From contig JANYHD010000023.1 in assembly GCA_025359205.1 (NCBI GenBank), forward strand, positions 62,001-126,000: DNA of 64,000 nt. The letters are read 5' to 3'. This DNA comes from Gammaproteobacteria bacterium (GTDB lineage Bacteria; Pseudomonadota; Gammaproteobacteria; Steroidobacterales; Steroidobacteraceae). Position numbers and translations under genes: made by a program. The number at the start of each line of letters is the position of its first letter. Position 1 is the first letter of the stretch. Positions 1-9,437 of this stretch are shown here, one piece after another. The notes below the pieces were generated by a model that was not told the origin of the DNA, did no database searches, and was given only the letters and a program-made list of their open reading frames with translations.

Positions 1-199
1 TCTCGCGGTAGGGCAGGCCGCGCCCCAGGTCGCGCACCACCGCCCAGCGGTCGGCCATGGCCTGCAGCTCGGCCGGCGAGCACAGGTCACGCAGGAAAGC
101 GCGGCACTCGCTGGCCGTGCGCAGCGTCAGCAGCGCCTCGGCCAGCCGTTGCTCAGCCAGCGACTCCTGCCGGTCAGAGATGTTCTTGTGGGGTTTCAT
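1..199 (-). CDS. TrpR/YerC-family transcriptional repressor, N-terminal part (runs off the window)
   Basis: Only the first 66 codons are present; the gene continues beyond base 1. The translation opens MKPHKNISDRQESLAEQRLA and continues with FLRDLCSPAELQAMADRW and a segment ending GRGLPYRE, which matches the TrpR-type helical repressor fold: a helix pair, then a leucine-rich helix leading into the helix-turn-helix (in this family the Pro/Ser-Tyr-Arg-Glu-Ile stretch starts the first HTH helix). Within the superfamily it looks more like the YerC/YecD TrpR-related group than classical TrpR, so tryptophan need not be the corepressor. The ATG at 197-199 has AGGA upstream. A perfect 20-bp palindrome sits 12 bp upstream over the predicted promoter, suggesting autoregulation (inference). 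Confidence 0.75.
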   Translation of the reverse strand, partial: MKPHKNISDRQESLAEQRLAEALLTLRTASECRAFLRDLCSPAELQAMADRWAVVRDLGRGLPYRE

Positions 200-210
200 G
201 CCTGTCCTAA

Positions 211-230
211 TGTATTAACGCGTTAATACA
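211..230. promoter_or_regulatory. Perfect 20-bp palindromic operator of the TrpR-like gene
   Basis: TGTATTAACGCGTTAATACA reads identically on both strands. It is an AT-rich island in very GC-rich surroundings and lies just upstream of the TrpR/YerC-like start codon. Known TrpR operators are similarly sized palindromes with a central dyad overlapping the -10 element. The likely ligand is the product of the adjacent gene (inference). Confidence 0.65.
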
Positions 231-239
231 CTACATCAA
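212..239 (-). promoter_or_regulatory. Predicted promoter of the TrpR-like gene, overlapped by the operator
   Basis: On the minus strand TTGATG (234-239) and TAATAC (212-217) are separated by 16 bp. The palindrome 211-230 covers the -10 and most of the spacer, so a bound repressor would block polymerase. The start codon lies 13 bp downstream of the -10. Confidence 0.5.
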
Positions 240-285
240 CCGGGGGGCGCCGGCAAGCCCACCGCAGGCAGGCGCCAGCGCCGCG

Positions 286-329
286 AGCCGGCCGCGAACC
301 CGCCGCGAATCCGCCGCGACCTTGCCGCG
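286..329. repeat. Four imperfect tandem copies of an 11-nt GCCGCG-containing unit
   Basis: Units at 286-296, 297-307, 308-318 and 319-329 all end in GCCGCG (agccggccgcg, aacccgccgcg, aatccgccgcg, accttgccgcg). The repeat lies in the 223-bp non-coding gap between the TrpR-like gene and the cystathionine gamma-synthase. The 11-bp period is about one helical turn, but GC-rich low complexity could produce the same pattern. Confidence 0.5.
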
Positions 330-422
330 CCGTGGCCGCAGGCGGCCGTGGCCCGTCCGCCCGCGGCTTGACGCGCTCGGCGCGCCGCCCCTAGACTCGC
401 GGCCCGAAATTCGGAGAACGGC

Positions 423-1595
423 GTGACTTCCAGCACCGAAAAACCCGCTGCCAGCGAGACCCGCGCCGTGCGCGCTGGCCTGGCCAGCGACCTGTCCACC
501 GGCGCGGTCGTGCCGCCGATACACCTCAGCACCACCTACGCTTTCCGCGGTTACGACGACAAGCGCACCTACGACTATTCGCGCTCAGGCAACCCGACCC
601 GCGACCTGTTGGGCAGCGCGCTGGCCGACCTCGAAGAGGGCGCCGGGGCGGTCATCACCGGCTCCGGGATGGGCGCCATCACCCTGGTGGGGCACCTTTT
701 CAAGGTGGGCGAGCGCATCGTCGCGCAGCACGACTGCTACGGCGGCAGCTACCGGCTGTTCGAGGAGTGGCAGCGGCGCGGTGAATTCAGCGTCGATTTC
801 GTCGATTTTGGCGACGCCGCAGCCGTGAGCGCCGCACTGTCGCGGCCGGCCGCGCTGGTGTGGATCGAGACGCCGAGCAACCCGCTGCTGCGCATCACCG
901 ATATTGCCGCGGTGGCCGAGCAGGGACACAAGGCCGGCGCGCTGGTGGTGGTGGACAACACCTTTCTATCGCCCGCCTGGCAGCAGCCGCTCCGGCTCGG
1001 GGCGGACATCGTCGTGCACTCGACCACCAAGTACATCAACGGCCACAGCGACGTCGTGGGCGGCGCGGCGGTGGGCAAAACCGCCGAACTGCATGAGCGT
1101 CTGAGCTGGTGGGCCAACACGCTGGGGCTGACCGGCTCACCCTTCGACAGCTACCTGACCCTGCGCGGGCTGCGCACGCTCCATGCCCGCCTGGCCGTGC
1201 ACGGCCGCAATGCGCAGGGCCTCGCGGAGTTCCTGGCCGGCCACCCGGCTGTCAGTCGCGTCTGGTATCCGGGCCTGCCCACGCACACGGGTCACCAGCT
1301 CGCCGCGCGGCAGCAGCAGGGCTTCGGCGCGATCGTGTCGTTCGAGCTGCGCGACGGCATCCCGGCCGTGAAGCGCTTCGTGGAAGGGCTACGCTGCTTC
1401 ACGCTGGCCGAATCGCTCGGCGGCGTGGAAAGTCTGGTGGCCCATCCGGTGACCATGACTCATGCCGCGATGGACGAACCCTCGCGCCGCGCGGCCGGCC
1501 TCACCGATGGCTTGTTGCGCCTGTCGGTCGGTATAGAGGCGCTGGAGGACCTGCGCGGTGACCTGGCTGAGGCCCTGGGGCGCGCCCGGGGTTGA
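423..1595 (+). CDS. metB: Cystathionine gamma-synthase / O-succinylhomoserine (thiol)-lyase family enzyme
   Basis: A 390-residue PLP enzyme of the Cys/Met metabolism family, the usual length for MetB. It would join an activated homoserine ester to cysteine (gamma-replacement) on the way to methionine. The PLP lysine is Lys203 in [13 protein letters not shown]; upstream lie SGNPTR and GSGMGAI (phosphate binding) and IETPSNP. The C-terminal [17 protein letters not shown] is typical of gamma-synthases and lyases. The GTG start at 423 has GGAG about 7 bp before it. Family members MetB, MetZ and methionine gamma-lyase are hard to separate by eye, so the exact substrate is inferred. A second, more distant member is at 61960. 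Confidence 0.85.
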   Translation: MTSSTEKPAASETRAVRAGLASDLSTGAVVPPIHLSTTYAFRGYDDKRTYDYSRSGNPTRDLLGSALADLEEGAGAVITGSGMGAITLVGHLFKVGERIVAQHDCYGGSYRLFEEWQRRGEFSVDFVDFGDAAAVSAALSRPAALVWIETPSNPLLRITDIAAVAEQGHKAGALVVVDNTFLSPAWQQPLRLGADIVVHSTTKYINGHSDVVGGAAVGKTAELHERLSWWANTLGLTGSPFDSYLTLRGLRTLHARLAVHGRNAQGLAEFLAGHPAVSRVWYPGLPTHTGHQLAARQQQGFGAIVSFELRDGIPAVKRFVEGLRCFTLAESLGGVESLVAHPVTMTHAAMDEPSRRAAGLTDGLLRLSVGIEALEDLRGDLAEALGRARG

Positions 1596-1660
1596 CGGTC
1601 TGGCCTCAAAGGCCAATCGCCTGTAAAATCCGTGGGTTAGTCATCCACGAGGGGGGTCCT

Positions 1661-2236
1661 ATGGCTGCGATCTCTATCCATCCTTCCGTTGACAATGGCA
1701 TCAGGCCTACCGCCAAGGATTTCGCCGGCGGCACCCTGGTTTGCAAGTGCGCGCAGAATCCGGTCGAGGTCACGGTCAAGTCACAGTCGGCGCACAACCA
1801 CGCCTGCGGCTGCACCAAGTGCTGGAAGCCCAAGGGCGCGCTTTTTTCGGTCGTGGCGGTGGTGCCGCGCGACAAGCTCAGCGTCAGCAAGAATGCCGAG
1901 AAGCTCGCCGTCGTCGATACCGCCGCGACCATCCAGCGCCATGCCTGCAAGGGCTGCGGCGTGCATCTGTACGGCCGCGTCGAGAAAACCGGGCATCCGT
2001 TTCATGGGCTGGATTTCATCCATACCGAGTTGTCGCCGCAGACCGGCTGGTCGGCGCCGGAATTTGCCGCGTTCGTGTCCTCGATCATCGAGGCGGGCGC
2101 CGATCCGGCGCAGATGGGCGCGGTGCGCGCCCGGCTCAGGTCCCTCGGCCTCGAGCCCTACGACTGCCTGTCGCCGGCGCTCATGGACTACATCGCGACG
2201 CATTTGGCCAAGGCCGCGGGTGTGCTGAAGGGGTAG
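1661..2236 (+). CDS. gfa: S-(hydroxymethyl)glutathione synthase (glutathione-dependent formaldehyde-activating enzyme)
   Basis: A 191-residue protein of the Gfa family, which speeds condensation of formaldehyde with glutathione. Zinc-binding cysteines are visible: Cys28 and Cys30 (LVCKC), Cys49, Cys51 and Cys54 (ACGCTKC), and Cys96 and Cys99 (HACKGCG). The ATG at 1661 follows GAGGGGGG, a strong if over-rich ribosome site, and gives the normal family length. It is the first gene of a run with adhC and formate dehydrogenase, supporting a role in formaldehyde detoxification. Upstream, 1601-1615 forms a small TGGCCT/AGGCCA hairpin of unknown meaning. Confidence 0.93.
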   Translation: MAAISIHPSVDNGIRPTAKDFAGGTLVCKCAQNPVEVTVKSQSAHNHACGCTKCWKPKGALFSVVAVVPRDKLSVSKNAEKLAVVDTAATIQRHACKGCGVHLYGRVEKTGHPFHGLDFIHTELSPQTGWSAPEFAAFVSSIIEAGADPAQMGAVRARLRSLGLEPYDCLSPALMDYIATHLAKAAGVLKG

Positions 2237-2282
2237 GCTGGATGCAGGGCCGCCTTGACGGTCGAAGCGCGAGGAACTGACC

Positions 2283-3392
<1,110 letters not shown>

Positions 3393-4187
3393 ATGACAGA
3401 CGTTATGGTGAGTCCGACCGCGACCGTGGCGGCGCGCCGCATGGACGGCGCAGCGCTGCAGGACATAACCGAGACACTGGCGGTCGAAACGCCCGTGGCC
3501 ATGCATTTCAATGGCCTGTCGCACGCGGTTATGATGGCGACACCCGCGGACCTGGAAGATTTTGGCCTGGGGTTTGCCTTGACCGAAGGCATAGTCAGGA
3601 GGGCGGATGAGCTCAGGCTTGTTGAGCAGAACTGGACGCCGCACGGCGTGGCGCTGAACATGCGGATACCCGAGGTGCGCTTTGCCCTGCTCGAGACCCG
3701 CGAGCGCAATCTCACCGGCCGCACCGGCTGCGGCCTGTGCGGCACCTCGACACTCGAAGCGGCGATCCGGCCGGTGCGCCGCGTCACGGCGCTCGCTCCG
3801 GCTATCGACGCCGCGGCGTTGCGCGCCGGCATGGAACGCCTGGCGACACTGCAACCCTACAATGAAGCCAGTGGCGCGGTGCATGCCGCGGCGCTGCTGA
3901 CCATGGATGGGGGATTTTTCGTGCGCGAAGATGTCGGGCGCCACAACGCCATCGACAAGGCGGTCGGTGCCGTGATGCGCGCAGGCGGCGTGCCGCACAC
4001 GCTGCTGGTCACCTCGCGCGCGTCGTATGAAGTGGTGCATAAGGCGGCCGAGGTCGGTTGCTCGCTGGTCGCGGCGATTTCCGCGCCCACTACGCTAGCG
4101 CTTCAGCTCGCGGTGGAGGCGGGAGTTACGCTCGTCGGTTGGGCGCGTCCGCCTCGATTCACGGTTTACTGTGGGGAGCTGACGTGA
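3393..4187 (+). CDS. fdhD: FdhD/FdsC sulfurtransferase for formate dehydrogenase maturation
   Basis: A 264-residue FdhD-family protein. Members carry sulfur from a cysteine desulfurase to the bis-MGD cofactor of formate dehydrogenase, which is needed for activity. The essential cysteine pair is visible as TGCGLCG (Cys113, Cys116), and the conserved FVREDVGRHNAIDKAVG block follows in the C-terminal half. It starts on the base after adhC ends and overlaps fdsG by 4 bp (GTGA). In known fds operons the FdhD homologue is called FdsC and sits between fdsA and fdsD; here it leads the operon. Confidence 0.93.
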   Translation: MTDVMVSPTATVAARRMDGAALQDITETLAVETPVAMHFNGLSHAVMMATPADLEDFGLGFALTEGIVRRADELRLVEQNWTPHGVALNMRIPEVRFALLETRERNLTGRTGCGLCGTSTLEAAIRPVRRVTALAPAIDAAALRAGMERLATLQPYNEASGAVHAAALLTMDGGFFVREDVGRHNAIDKAVGAVMRAGGVPHTLLVTSRASYEVVHKAAEVGCSLVAAISAPTTLALQLAVEAGVTLVGWARPPRFTVYCGELT

Positions 4188-4693
4188 GCGCGCGCCGTCC
4201 GGTGAGCGTGACGCTGCGGGTCGAGCCCGGTTCCGACCTGCCAGCCGATGAGCGCGCGGCCGTGCTCGAGGCGGTGCAAGCCTGCCGCTCGCTGCAGGGC
4301 TCGCTGCTGCCGGTGCTGCATGCGATCCAGGACCGCTTAAGCTGGGTGCCGCCGCGAGCTGTGCCGCTGATCGCTTTCGAGCTCAACCTCTCGCGCGCGG
4401 AAGTGCACGGCGTGCTGAGTTTCTATCACTATTTTCGCCAGACGAAGCCGGGTCGCCACGTTGTCTACTTGTGTCGTGCTGAGGCTTGTCAGGCGTCAGG
4501 CGCAGTGGCGCTCGAGGCGCATGCGAAGCGCAGGCTGGGCGTCGATTTCCACGGCACCAGCGCTGACGGCCGCTACACGCTCGAGCCCGTCTACTGCCTG
4601 GGCAACTGCGCCTGCGGACCCTCGCTGATGATCGACAAGGAGTTGCACGCCGGTGTCACGCCGGCGCGCTTCGACGAGCTGGTGGCGGAATGA
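4184..4693 (+). CDS. fdsG: NAD-dependent formate dehydrogenase gamma subunit (NuoE-like [2Fe-2S] protein)
   Basis: A 169-residue thioredoxin-fold ferredoxin like NuoE. The [2Fe-2S] ligands are Cys97, Cys102 (YLCRAEACQ), Cys138 and Cys142 (CLGNCACGP). The N-terminal helical part (LLPVLHAIQDRLSWVP, GVLSFYHYF) is typical of the family. The GTG at 4184 overlaps the fdhD stop and gives the expected length. It would pass electrons between the formate-oxidising alpha subunit and the NAD-reducing beta subunit in the cytoplasmic complex. Confidence 0.92.
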   Translation: MSARRPVSVTLRVEPGSDLPADERAAVLEAVQACRSLQGSLLPVLHAIQDRLSWVPPRAVPLIAFELNLSRAEVHGVLSFYHYFRQTKPGRHVVYLCRAEACQASGAVALEAHAKRRLGVDFHGTSADGRYTLEPVYCLGNCACGPSLMIDKELHAGVTPARFDELVAE

Positions 4694-4697
4694 GGCC

Positions 4698-6257
4698 ATG
4701 AGTACGACCGTCTACGTACCGCGCGATGCCACGGCCGTGGCTCTGGGTGCCGAAGCGGTCGCGCTGGCGATTGCCGCGGAGGCCGCGCGACGCAAGCTGG
4801 ATGTACGCGTGGTGCGCAACGGTTCACGCGGCGCGTTCTGGCTCGAGCCATTGGTGGAAATACTGACGGGCGATGGCCGCGTCGCATACGGTCCAGTGCA
4901 CGCCAGCGACGTCGCCAGCCTGTTCGAGAGTGGTTTCCTCGCAGGCCAGAGCCACGACTTAGGTCACGGCGCCGTGGAGTCGATTCCTTACCTGCACAAG
5001 CAGGAACGCCTGACGATGGCGCGCTGCGGGGTCATCGATCCGCAAAGTCTCGCCGACTACCAGGCGCATGGAGGCTATGCCGGACTCAAGGCGGCGCTCG
5101 CGCTGGACGGCGCGACCATCGTCCAGGTGGTCACGGATTCCGGCCTGCGCGGCCGCGGCGGCGCGGCTTTTCCGACCGGCATCAAGTGGCGCACGGTGCT
5201 CGATACGCAGGCGCCGCAGAAGTACATCGTCTGCAATGCCGACGAAGGCGACTCGGGCACCTTCTCCGATCGCCTGTTGATGGAAGGCGACCCGCTCTGC
5301 CTGATCGAAGGCATGAGCATCGCGGCGCTCGCGGTCGGCGCGACCCGCGGCTACATCTACCTGCGCTGCGAGTACCCGCACGCGCATGCTGCCCTGAACG
5401 CGGCGCTTGCTGCGGCGCGTGGCGCCGGGTTCCTGGGCGGCGATGTCGCCGGATCGGGCCGGGCTTTCGACATCGAGGTGCGGCTCGGTGCCGGCGCCTA
5501 CATCTGCGGCGAGGAGACTTCGCTCCTGGAATCGCTCGAGGGCAAGCGCGGCCAGGTGCGTTTCAAGCCGCCGCTCCCGGCGATCAAGGGACTGTTCGAC
5601 AGCCCGACGGTGGTGAACAACGTCATCACCTTTGCCAGCGTGCCGATCGTGCTCGCGCGCGGCGCGGCCTATTACCGCGACTTTGGCACCGGTCGCTCGC
5701 GCGGCACGCTGCCCGTGCAACTGGCGGGCAACATCAAGCGCGGCGGACTCGTGGAGTGCGCCTTCGGCGTGACGCTGCGCACGCTGCTCGAGGATTACGG
5801 CGGCGGCACGCGCTCGGGCCGGCCGATCCGCGCGGTGCAGGTGGGCGGGCCGCTCGGCTCCTACTGGCCTGAATCGAAATTCGACACGCCGCTCGACTAC
5901 GAGGCCTTCACGCAGGGCGGCGGCATGCTTGGGCACGGCGGCATCGTCGTGTTCGACGATACGGTCGACATGGCCGCACAGGCCCGCTATGCGCTCGAGT
6001 TCTGCGCCATCGAGTCCTGCGGCAAGTGCACGCCCTGCCGCATCGGCTCGACGCGCGGCGTCGAAGTGATCGATCGGCTGCGCGCCGGCGACCGGCCGGC
6101 GCAGCAGGAAGCGCTGCTGCGCGACCTGTGCAACACGCTGACCCACGGTTCGCTGTGCGCGCTGGGCGGCCTCACGCCGCTCCCGGTGCTGTCCGCGCTG
6201 GAACATTTCCCTGAAGATTTTGTCAAACCCATGGCTGCGATGGCAGCCGGAAGCTAG
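4698..6257 (+). CDS. fdsB: NAD-dependent formate dehydrogenase beta subunit (NuoF-like, FMN and NAD binding)
   Basis: A 519-residue NuoF-like flavoprotein with an N-terminal thioredoxin-like part. FMN/NAD-binding motifs are GLRGRGGAAFPTGIKW (about 149-164) and NADEGDSGTFSDR (180-192); GAYICGEETSLLESLEG follows. The [4Fe-4S] cluster ligands are Cys441, Cys444, Cys447 (SCGKCTPC) and Cys487 (HGSLCALGG). It reduces NAD+ with electrons from formate. The ATG at 4698 begins 4 bp after the fdsG stop, and its stop is 4 bp before fdsA. Confidence 0.95.
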   Translation: MSTTVYVPRDATAVALGAEAVALAIAAEAARRKLDVRVVRNGSRGAFWLEPLVEILTGDGRVAYGPVHASDVASLFESGFLAGQSHDLGHGAVESIPYLHKQERLTMARCGVIDPQSLADYQAHGGYAGLKAALALDGATIVQVVTDSGLRGRGGAAFPTGIKWRTVLDTQAPQKYIVCNADEGDSGTFSDRLLMEGDPLCLIEGMSIAALAVGATRGYIYLRCEYPHAHAALNAALAAARGAGFLGGDVAGSGRAFDIEVRLGAGAYICGEETSLLESLEGKRGQVRFKPPLPAIKGLFDSPTVVNNVITFASVPIVLARGAAYYRDFGTGRSRGTLPVQLAGNIKRGGLVECAFGVTLRTLLEDYGGGTRSGRPIRAVQVGGPLGSYWPESKFDTPLDYEAFTQGGGMLGHGGIVVFDDTVDMAAQARYALEFCAIESCGKCTPCRIGSTRGVEVIDRLRAGDRPAQQEALLRDLCNTLTHGSLCALGGLTPLPVLSALEHFPEDFVKPMAAMAAGS

Positions 6258-6261
6258 CGCT

Positions 6262-9135
6262 ATGCAATCCATTGCCGACATTGACCTGGGTACTCCTGAG
6301 CGCCGCTCGGAGACGCAGGTCACGCTGCAGATCGACGGCTGCGAAGTCACCGTGCCCTCCGGCACTTCGGTCATGCGGGCCGCCGCGCTCGCCGACCTGA
6401 AGATCCCGAAGCTGTGCGCCACCGACCTGCTCGAGGCTTTTGGTTCCTGCCGCCTGTGCCTGGTGCAGATCGAGGGCATGAAGGGGTACCCGGCCTCCTG
6501 CACCACGCCGGTCGCCCAGGGCATGAAGGTGACGACGCAGAACGGCGAGCTGGCGCAGCTCCGTCGCGGCGTCATGGAACTCTATATCTCCGACCACCCG
6601 CTCGACTGCCTGACCTGCCCGGCCAACGGCCACTGCGAGCTGCAGGACATGGCGGGCGCAGTGGGCCTGCGCGAAGTGCGTTACGGTTACGCCGGCGCGA
6701 ATCACCTGGATGCGCCCAAGGACGAATCGAATCCTTATTTCACCTTTGATGCCAGCAAGTGCATCGTGTGTTCGCGCTGCGTGCGCGCCTGCGACGAGCA
6801 GCAGGGCACGCTGGCGTTGACCATCGCGGGACGCGGCTTTGACTCACAAGTAGCGGCGAGCCAGGGCGAGTCATTCCTTGAATCGGAGTGTGTTTCCTGT
6901 GGTGCTTGCATACAGGCCTGCCCGACGGCGACGCTGTCGGAAAAATCACTGATCGAACAGGGCCAGGCCGAGCACAGCGTCGTCACCACCTGCGCTTACT
7001 GCGGCGTCGGCTGTTCGTTCCGCGCCGAGATGCGCGGCGAAGAAGTGGTGCGCATGGTGCCGAACAAGGATGGCCACGCCAACCACGGCCACAGCTGCGT
7101 CAAGGGACGCTTCGCGATCGGCTACGCCACGCACCCGGATCGCATCACCAAACCGATGATCCGCGCCAGCATCGCCGATCCCTGGCGCGAAGTGAGCTGG
7201 GAGGAGGCGATCGGACACGCTGCTTCAGAGATGCGGCGCATCCAGGGGAAATACGGCCGCGACAGCATCGGCGGCATCACCTCGAGCCGCTGCACGAACG
7301 AAGAGACCTTCCTGGTGCAGAAGCTGGTGCGCGCCGGCTTCGGCAACAACAACGTCGACACCTGCGCCCGCGTCTGCCATTCACCGACCGGCTATGGGCT
7401 CAAGACGACGCTGGGCGAATCGGCCGGCACGCAGACCTTCGACTCGGTGATGGACAGCGACGTCATCATGGTGATCGGCGCGAATCCGACCGATGCCCAC
7501 CCGGTGTTCGCCTCGCAGATGAAGCGGCGCCTGCGCCAGGGCGCGCAGCTGATCGTCGCTGATCCGCGCCAGATCGACCTGGTGCGCACGCCGCACATCG
7601 AGGCGGCGCAGCACCTGGCGCTGCGGCCGGGCACGAATGTGGCGCTGATCAACAGCCTCGCGCACGTGGTGGTGCGCGAAAGGCTGGTGAAGGAAGATTT
7701 CGTGCGCGAGCGCTGCGAGGTGGATTCCTTCGAGAAGTGGCGACACTTCGTCGGCGAAGATCGCAATTCGCCCGAGGCGATGGCGGCCGTCACTGGCGTG
7801 CCCGCAGAGCAGGTGCGCCAGGCGGCGCGGCTGTACGCTACGGCGCGCAACGGCGCCATCTACTACGGCCTGGGCGTGACCGAGCACAGCCAGGGTTCGA
7901 CCATGGTCATGGGCATCGCCAATCTCGCGATGGCCACCGGCAACGTTGGCCGCTCCGGCGTGGGCGTCAATCCGCTGCGCGGCCAGAACAACGTGCAGGG
8001 CTCCTGCGACATGGGTTCCTTCCCGCATGAGTTCCCGGGCTATCGACACGTGTCGGACGATGCGACCCGAGCGCTCTTCGAGCGGCAGTGGCACGTCAAC
8101 CTGCTGGCCGAGCCGGGCCTGCGTATCCCGAACATGTTCGAGGCCGCGCTCGACGGCGAGTTCAAGGGCCTGTACATCCAGGGCGAGGACATCGCGCAGT
8201 CCGATCCCAACACGCAGCACGTGACCGCCGCGATGACATCCATGGAATGCATCATCGTCCAGGACCTGTTCCTGAACGAGTCGGCGAAGTTTGCCCATGT
8301 GTTCCTGCCCGGTTCCTCCTTCCTCGAGAAGGACGGCACCTTCACCAATGCCGAGCGGCGCATCTCGCCAGTGCGCAAGGTGATGCGCTCGAAGTCGGGC
8401 TATGCGGACTGGGAAATCACCCAGCTGCTGGCCAATGCGCTGGGTTTGAAGATGGACTACACGCACCCGCGCGAGATCATGGACGAGATCGCCGCGCTCA
8501 CGCCCACCTTCGCCGGAGTGAGCTTCGCGAAGCTCGACGAGCTCGGCAGCATCCAGTGGCCCTGCAACGACGAGCACCCCGAAGGCACGCCCTTCATGCA
8601 TGTCGGCAGCTTCGTGCGCGGCAAGGGCAAGTTCATGGTGACTGAGTACGTGGCCACAACGGAAAAGGTAAATGCGCGCTTTCCGCTGATACTCACCACT
8701 GGCCGCATTCTCTCGCAGTACAACGTCGGCGCGCAGACGCGGCGCACCGAAAACGTTGCCTGGCACGACGAAGACCGGCTCGAGATCCATCCGCATGACG
8801 CCGACGAGCGCGGCGTGAAGGAGGGCGATTGGGTGGGCGTGCAGAGTCGTGCCGGCGAGACCGTGCTGCGCGCGCGCGTCACTTCGCGGGTGCAGGCGGG
8901 CGTGGTCTACACCACCTTCCATTTCCCGGAATCGGGCGCCAACGTCATCACCACCGAGAATTCGGACTGGGCTACCAACTGCCCCGAGTACAAAGTTACG
9001 GCGGTGCAGGTGACCCGGGTTACGCAGCCCTCGGCTTGGCAGCGGCGTTACCAGGCGTTCAGCGAGCGGCAGGCCTCGCTGCTCGGCGAGGCCGGTCACG
9101 CGGCCAAGCCCGCCAACGGGATGCCCGTTCGGTGA
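6262..9135 (+). CDS. fdsA: NAD-dependent formate dehydrogenase alpha subunit (Mo/W bis-MGD catalytic subunit)
   Basis: A 957-residue catalytic subunit that oxidises formate to CO2. Domains in order: an N-terminal [2Fe-2S] domain (Cys52, Cys63, Cys66, Cys80), a His/Cys cluster segment (CLTCPANGHCELQD), a two-[4Fe-4S] ferredoxin segment (CIVCSRCVRAC and CVSCGACIQACP), a further [4Fe-4S] motif (CAYCGVGC with SCVKGRF), then the molybdopterin oxidoreductase domains and the C-terminal dinucleotide-binding domain. The active-site metal ligand is a cysteine (Cys372 in RVCHSPTG) rather than selenocysteine, as in FdsA of other proteobacteria. Its stop overlaps the fdsD start. Confidence 0.95.
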   Translation: MQSIADIDLGTPERRSETQVTLQIDGCEVTVPSGTSVMRAAALADLKIPKLCATDLLEAFGSCRLCLVQIEGMKGYPASCTTPVAQGMKVTTQNGELAQLRRGVMELYISDHPLDCLTCPANGHCELQDMAGAVGLREVRYGYAGANHLDAPKDESNPYFTFDASKCIVCSRCVRACDEQQGTLALTIAGRGFDSQVAASQGESFLESECVSCGACIQACPTATLSEKSLIEQGQAEHSVVTTCAYCGVGCSFRAEMRGEEVVRMVPNKDGHANHGHSCVKGRFAIGYATHPDRITKPMIRASIADPWREVSWEEAIGHAASEMRRIQGKYGRDSIGGITSSRCTNEETFLVQKLVRAGFGNNNVDTCARVCHSPTGYGLKTTLGESAGTQTFDSVMDSDVIMVIGANPTDAHPVFASQMKRRLRQGAQLIVADPRQIDLVRTPHIEAAQHLALRPGTNVALINSLAHVVVRERLVKEDFVRERCEVDSFEKWRHFVGEDRNSPEAMAAVTGVPAEQVRQAARLYATARNGAIYYGLGVTEHSQGSTMVMGIANLAMATGNVGRSGVGVNPLRGQNNVQGSCDMGSFPHEFPGYRHVSDDATRALFERQWHVNLLAEPGLRIPNMFEAALDGEFKGLYIQGEDIAQSDPNTQHVTAAMTSMECIIVQDLFLNESAKFAHVFLPGSSFLEKDGTFTNAERRISPVRKVMRSKSGYADWEITQLLANALGLKMDYTHPREIMDEIAALTPTFAGVSFAKLDELGSIQWPCNDEHPEGTPFMHVGSFVRGKGKFMVTEYVATTEKVNARFPLILTTGRILSQYNVGAQTRRTENVAWHDEDRLEIHPHDADERGVKEGDWVGVQSRAGETVLRARVTSRVQAGVVYTTFHFPESGANVITTENSDWATNCPEYKVTAVQVTRVTQPSAWQRRYQAFSERQASLLGEAGHAAKPANGMPVR

Positions 9136-9374
9136 GCGTGGATCGCCTGGTGCAAATGGCGAATGACATCGGCCATTTCTTTGCGGCCGAGCCCAAACGG
9201 GCGGACGCGGTAGCCGGCATCGCGGGGCACATCCAGCGCTTCTGGGATCCGCGCATGCGCCGGCAGATAGCTGCCCACCTGGCAGCCGGCGGCGAGGGCC
9301 TGGACGATCTCAGCCGCGAGGCTATCGCCAGCCTGAAGCCGCCGCAGGCGCCGCCGCCGCCGCCAGCGCGCTAG
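9132..9374 (+). CDS. fdsD: Formate dehydrogenase delta subunit
   Basis: A small 80-residue protein with the FdsD features: LVQMANDIGHFFAAEP near the N-terminus and IQRFWDPRMRRQIAAHL in the middle, followed by a proline-rich tail. FdsD is needed for activity or assembly of the NAD-dependent enzyme in other bacteria. The GTG at 9132 overlaps the fdsA TGA by 4 bp, so translation is probably coupled. It ends the operon and converges with the cytochrome gene at 9421. Confidence 0.9.
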   Translation: MSVDRLVQMANDIGHFFAAEPKRADAVAGIAGHIQRFWDPRMRRQIAAHLAAGGEGLDDLSREAIASLKPPQAPPPPPAR

Positions 9375-9389
9375 ATGCCGTAGATCCGG

Positions 9390-9404
9390 GCCGCGAGCCG
9401 CGGC
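9390..9404. other. Small GC hairpin between convergent genes
   Basis: GCCGCG and CGCGGC are separated by AGC between the fdsD stop and the end of the cytochrome gene. There is no T run, so it is at best a weak or Rho-assisted terminator. Confidence 0.3.
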
Positions 9405-9437
9405 TATTCCGGGTCGTACACTATTCCGGGTCGTATA
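9404..9437. repeat. 17-bp tandem duplication at the 3' end of the cytochrome gene
   Basis: ctattccgggtcgtaca (9404-9420) is followed directly by ctattccgggtcgtata (9421-9437), differing at one base. The second copy encodes the last codons and stop of the cytochrome gene on the minus strand; the first is an untranslated duplicate. This looks like a recent slippage duplication. Confidence 0.8.

Noticed and set aside
1601-1615. TGGCCT-CAA-AGGCCA hairpin after metB as a terminator
   Set aside because: The stem is only six base pairs and no T run follows.
4959-6575. 538-codon open frame on the minus strand
   Set aside because: It is antisense to fdsB/fdsA, which carry complete Fe-S and FMN motifs.
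7381-9099. 572-codon open frame on the minus strand
   Set aside because: It is antisense to fdsA; no ribosome site or domain.
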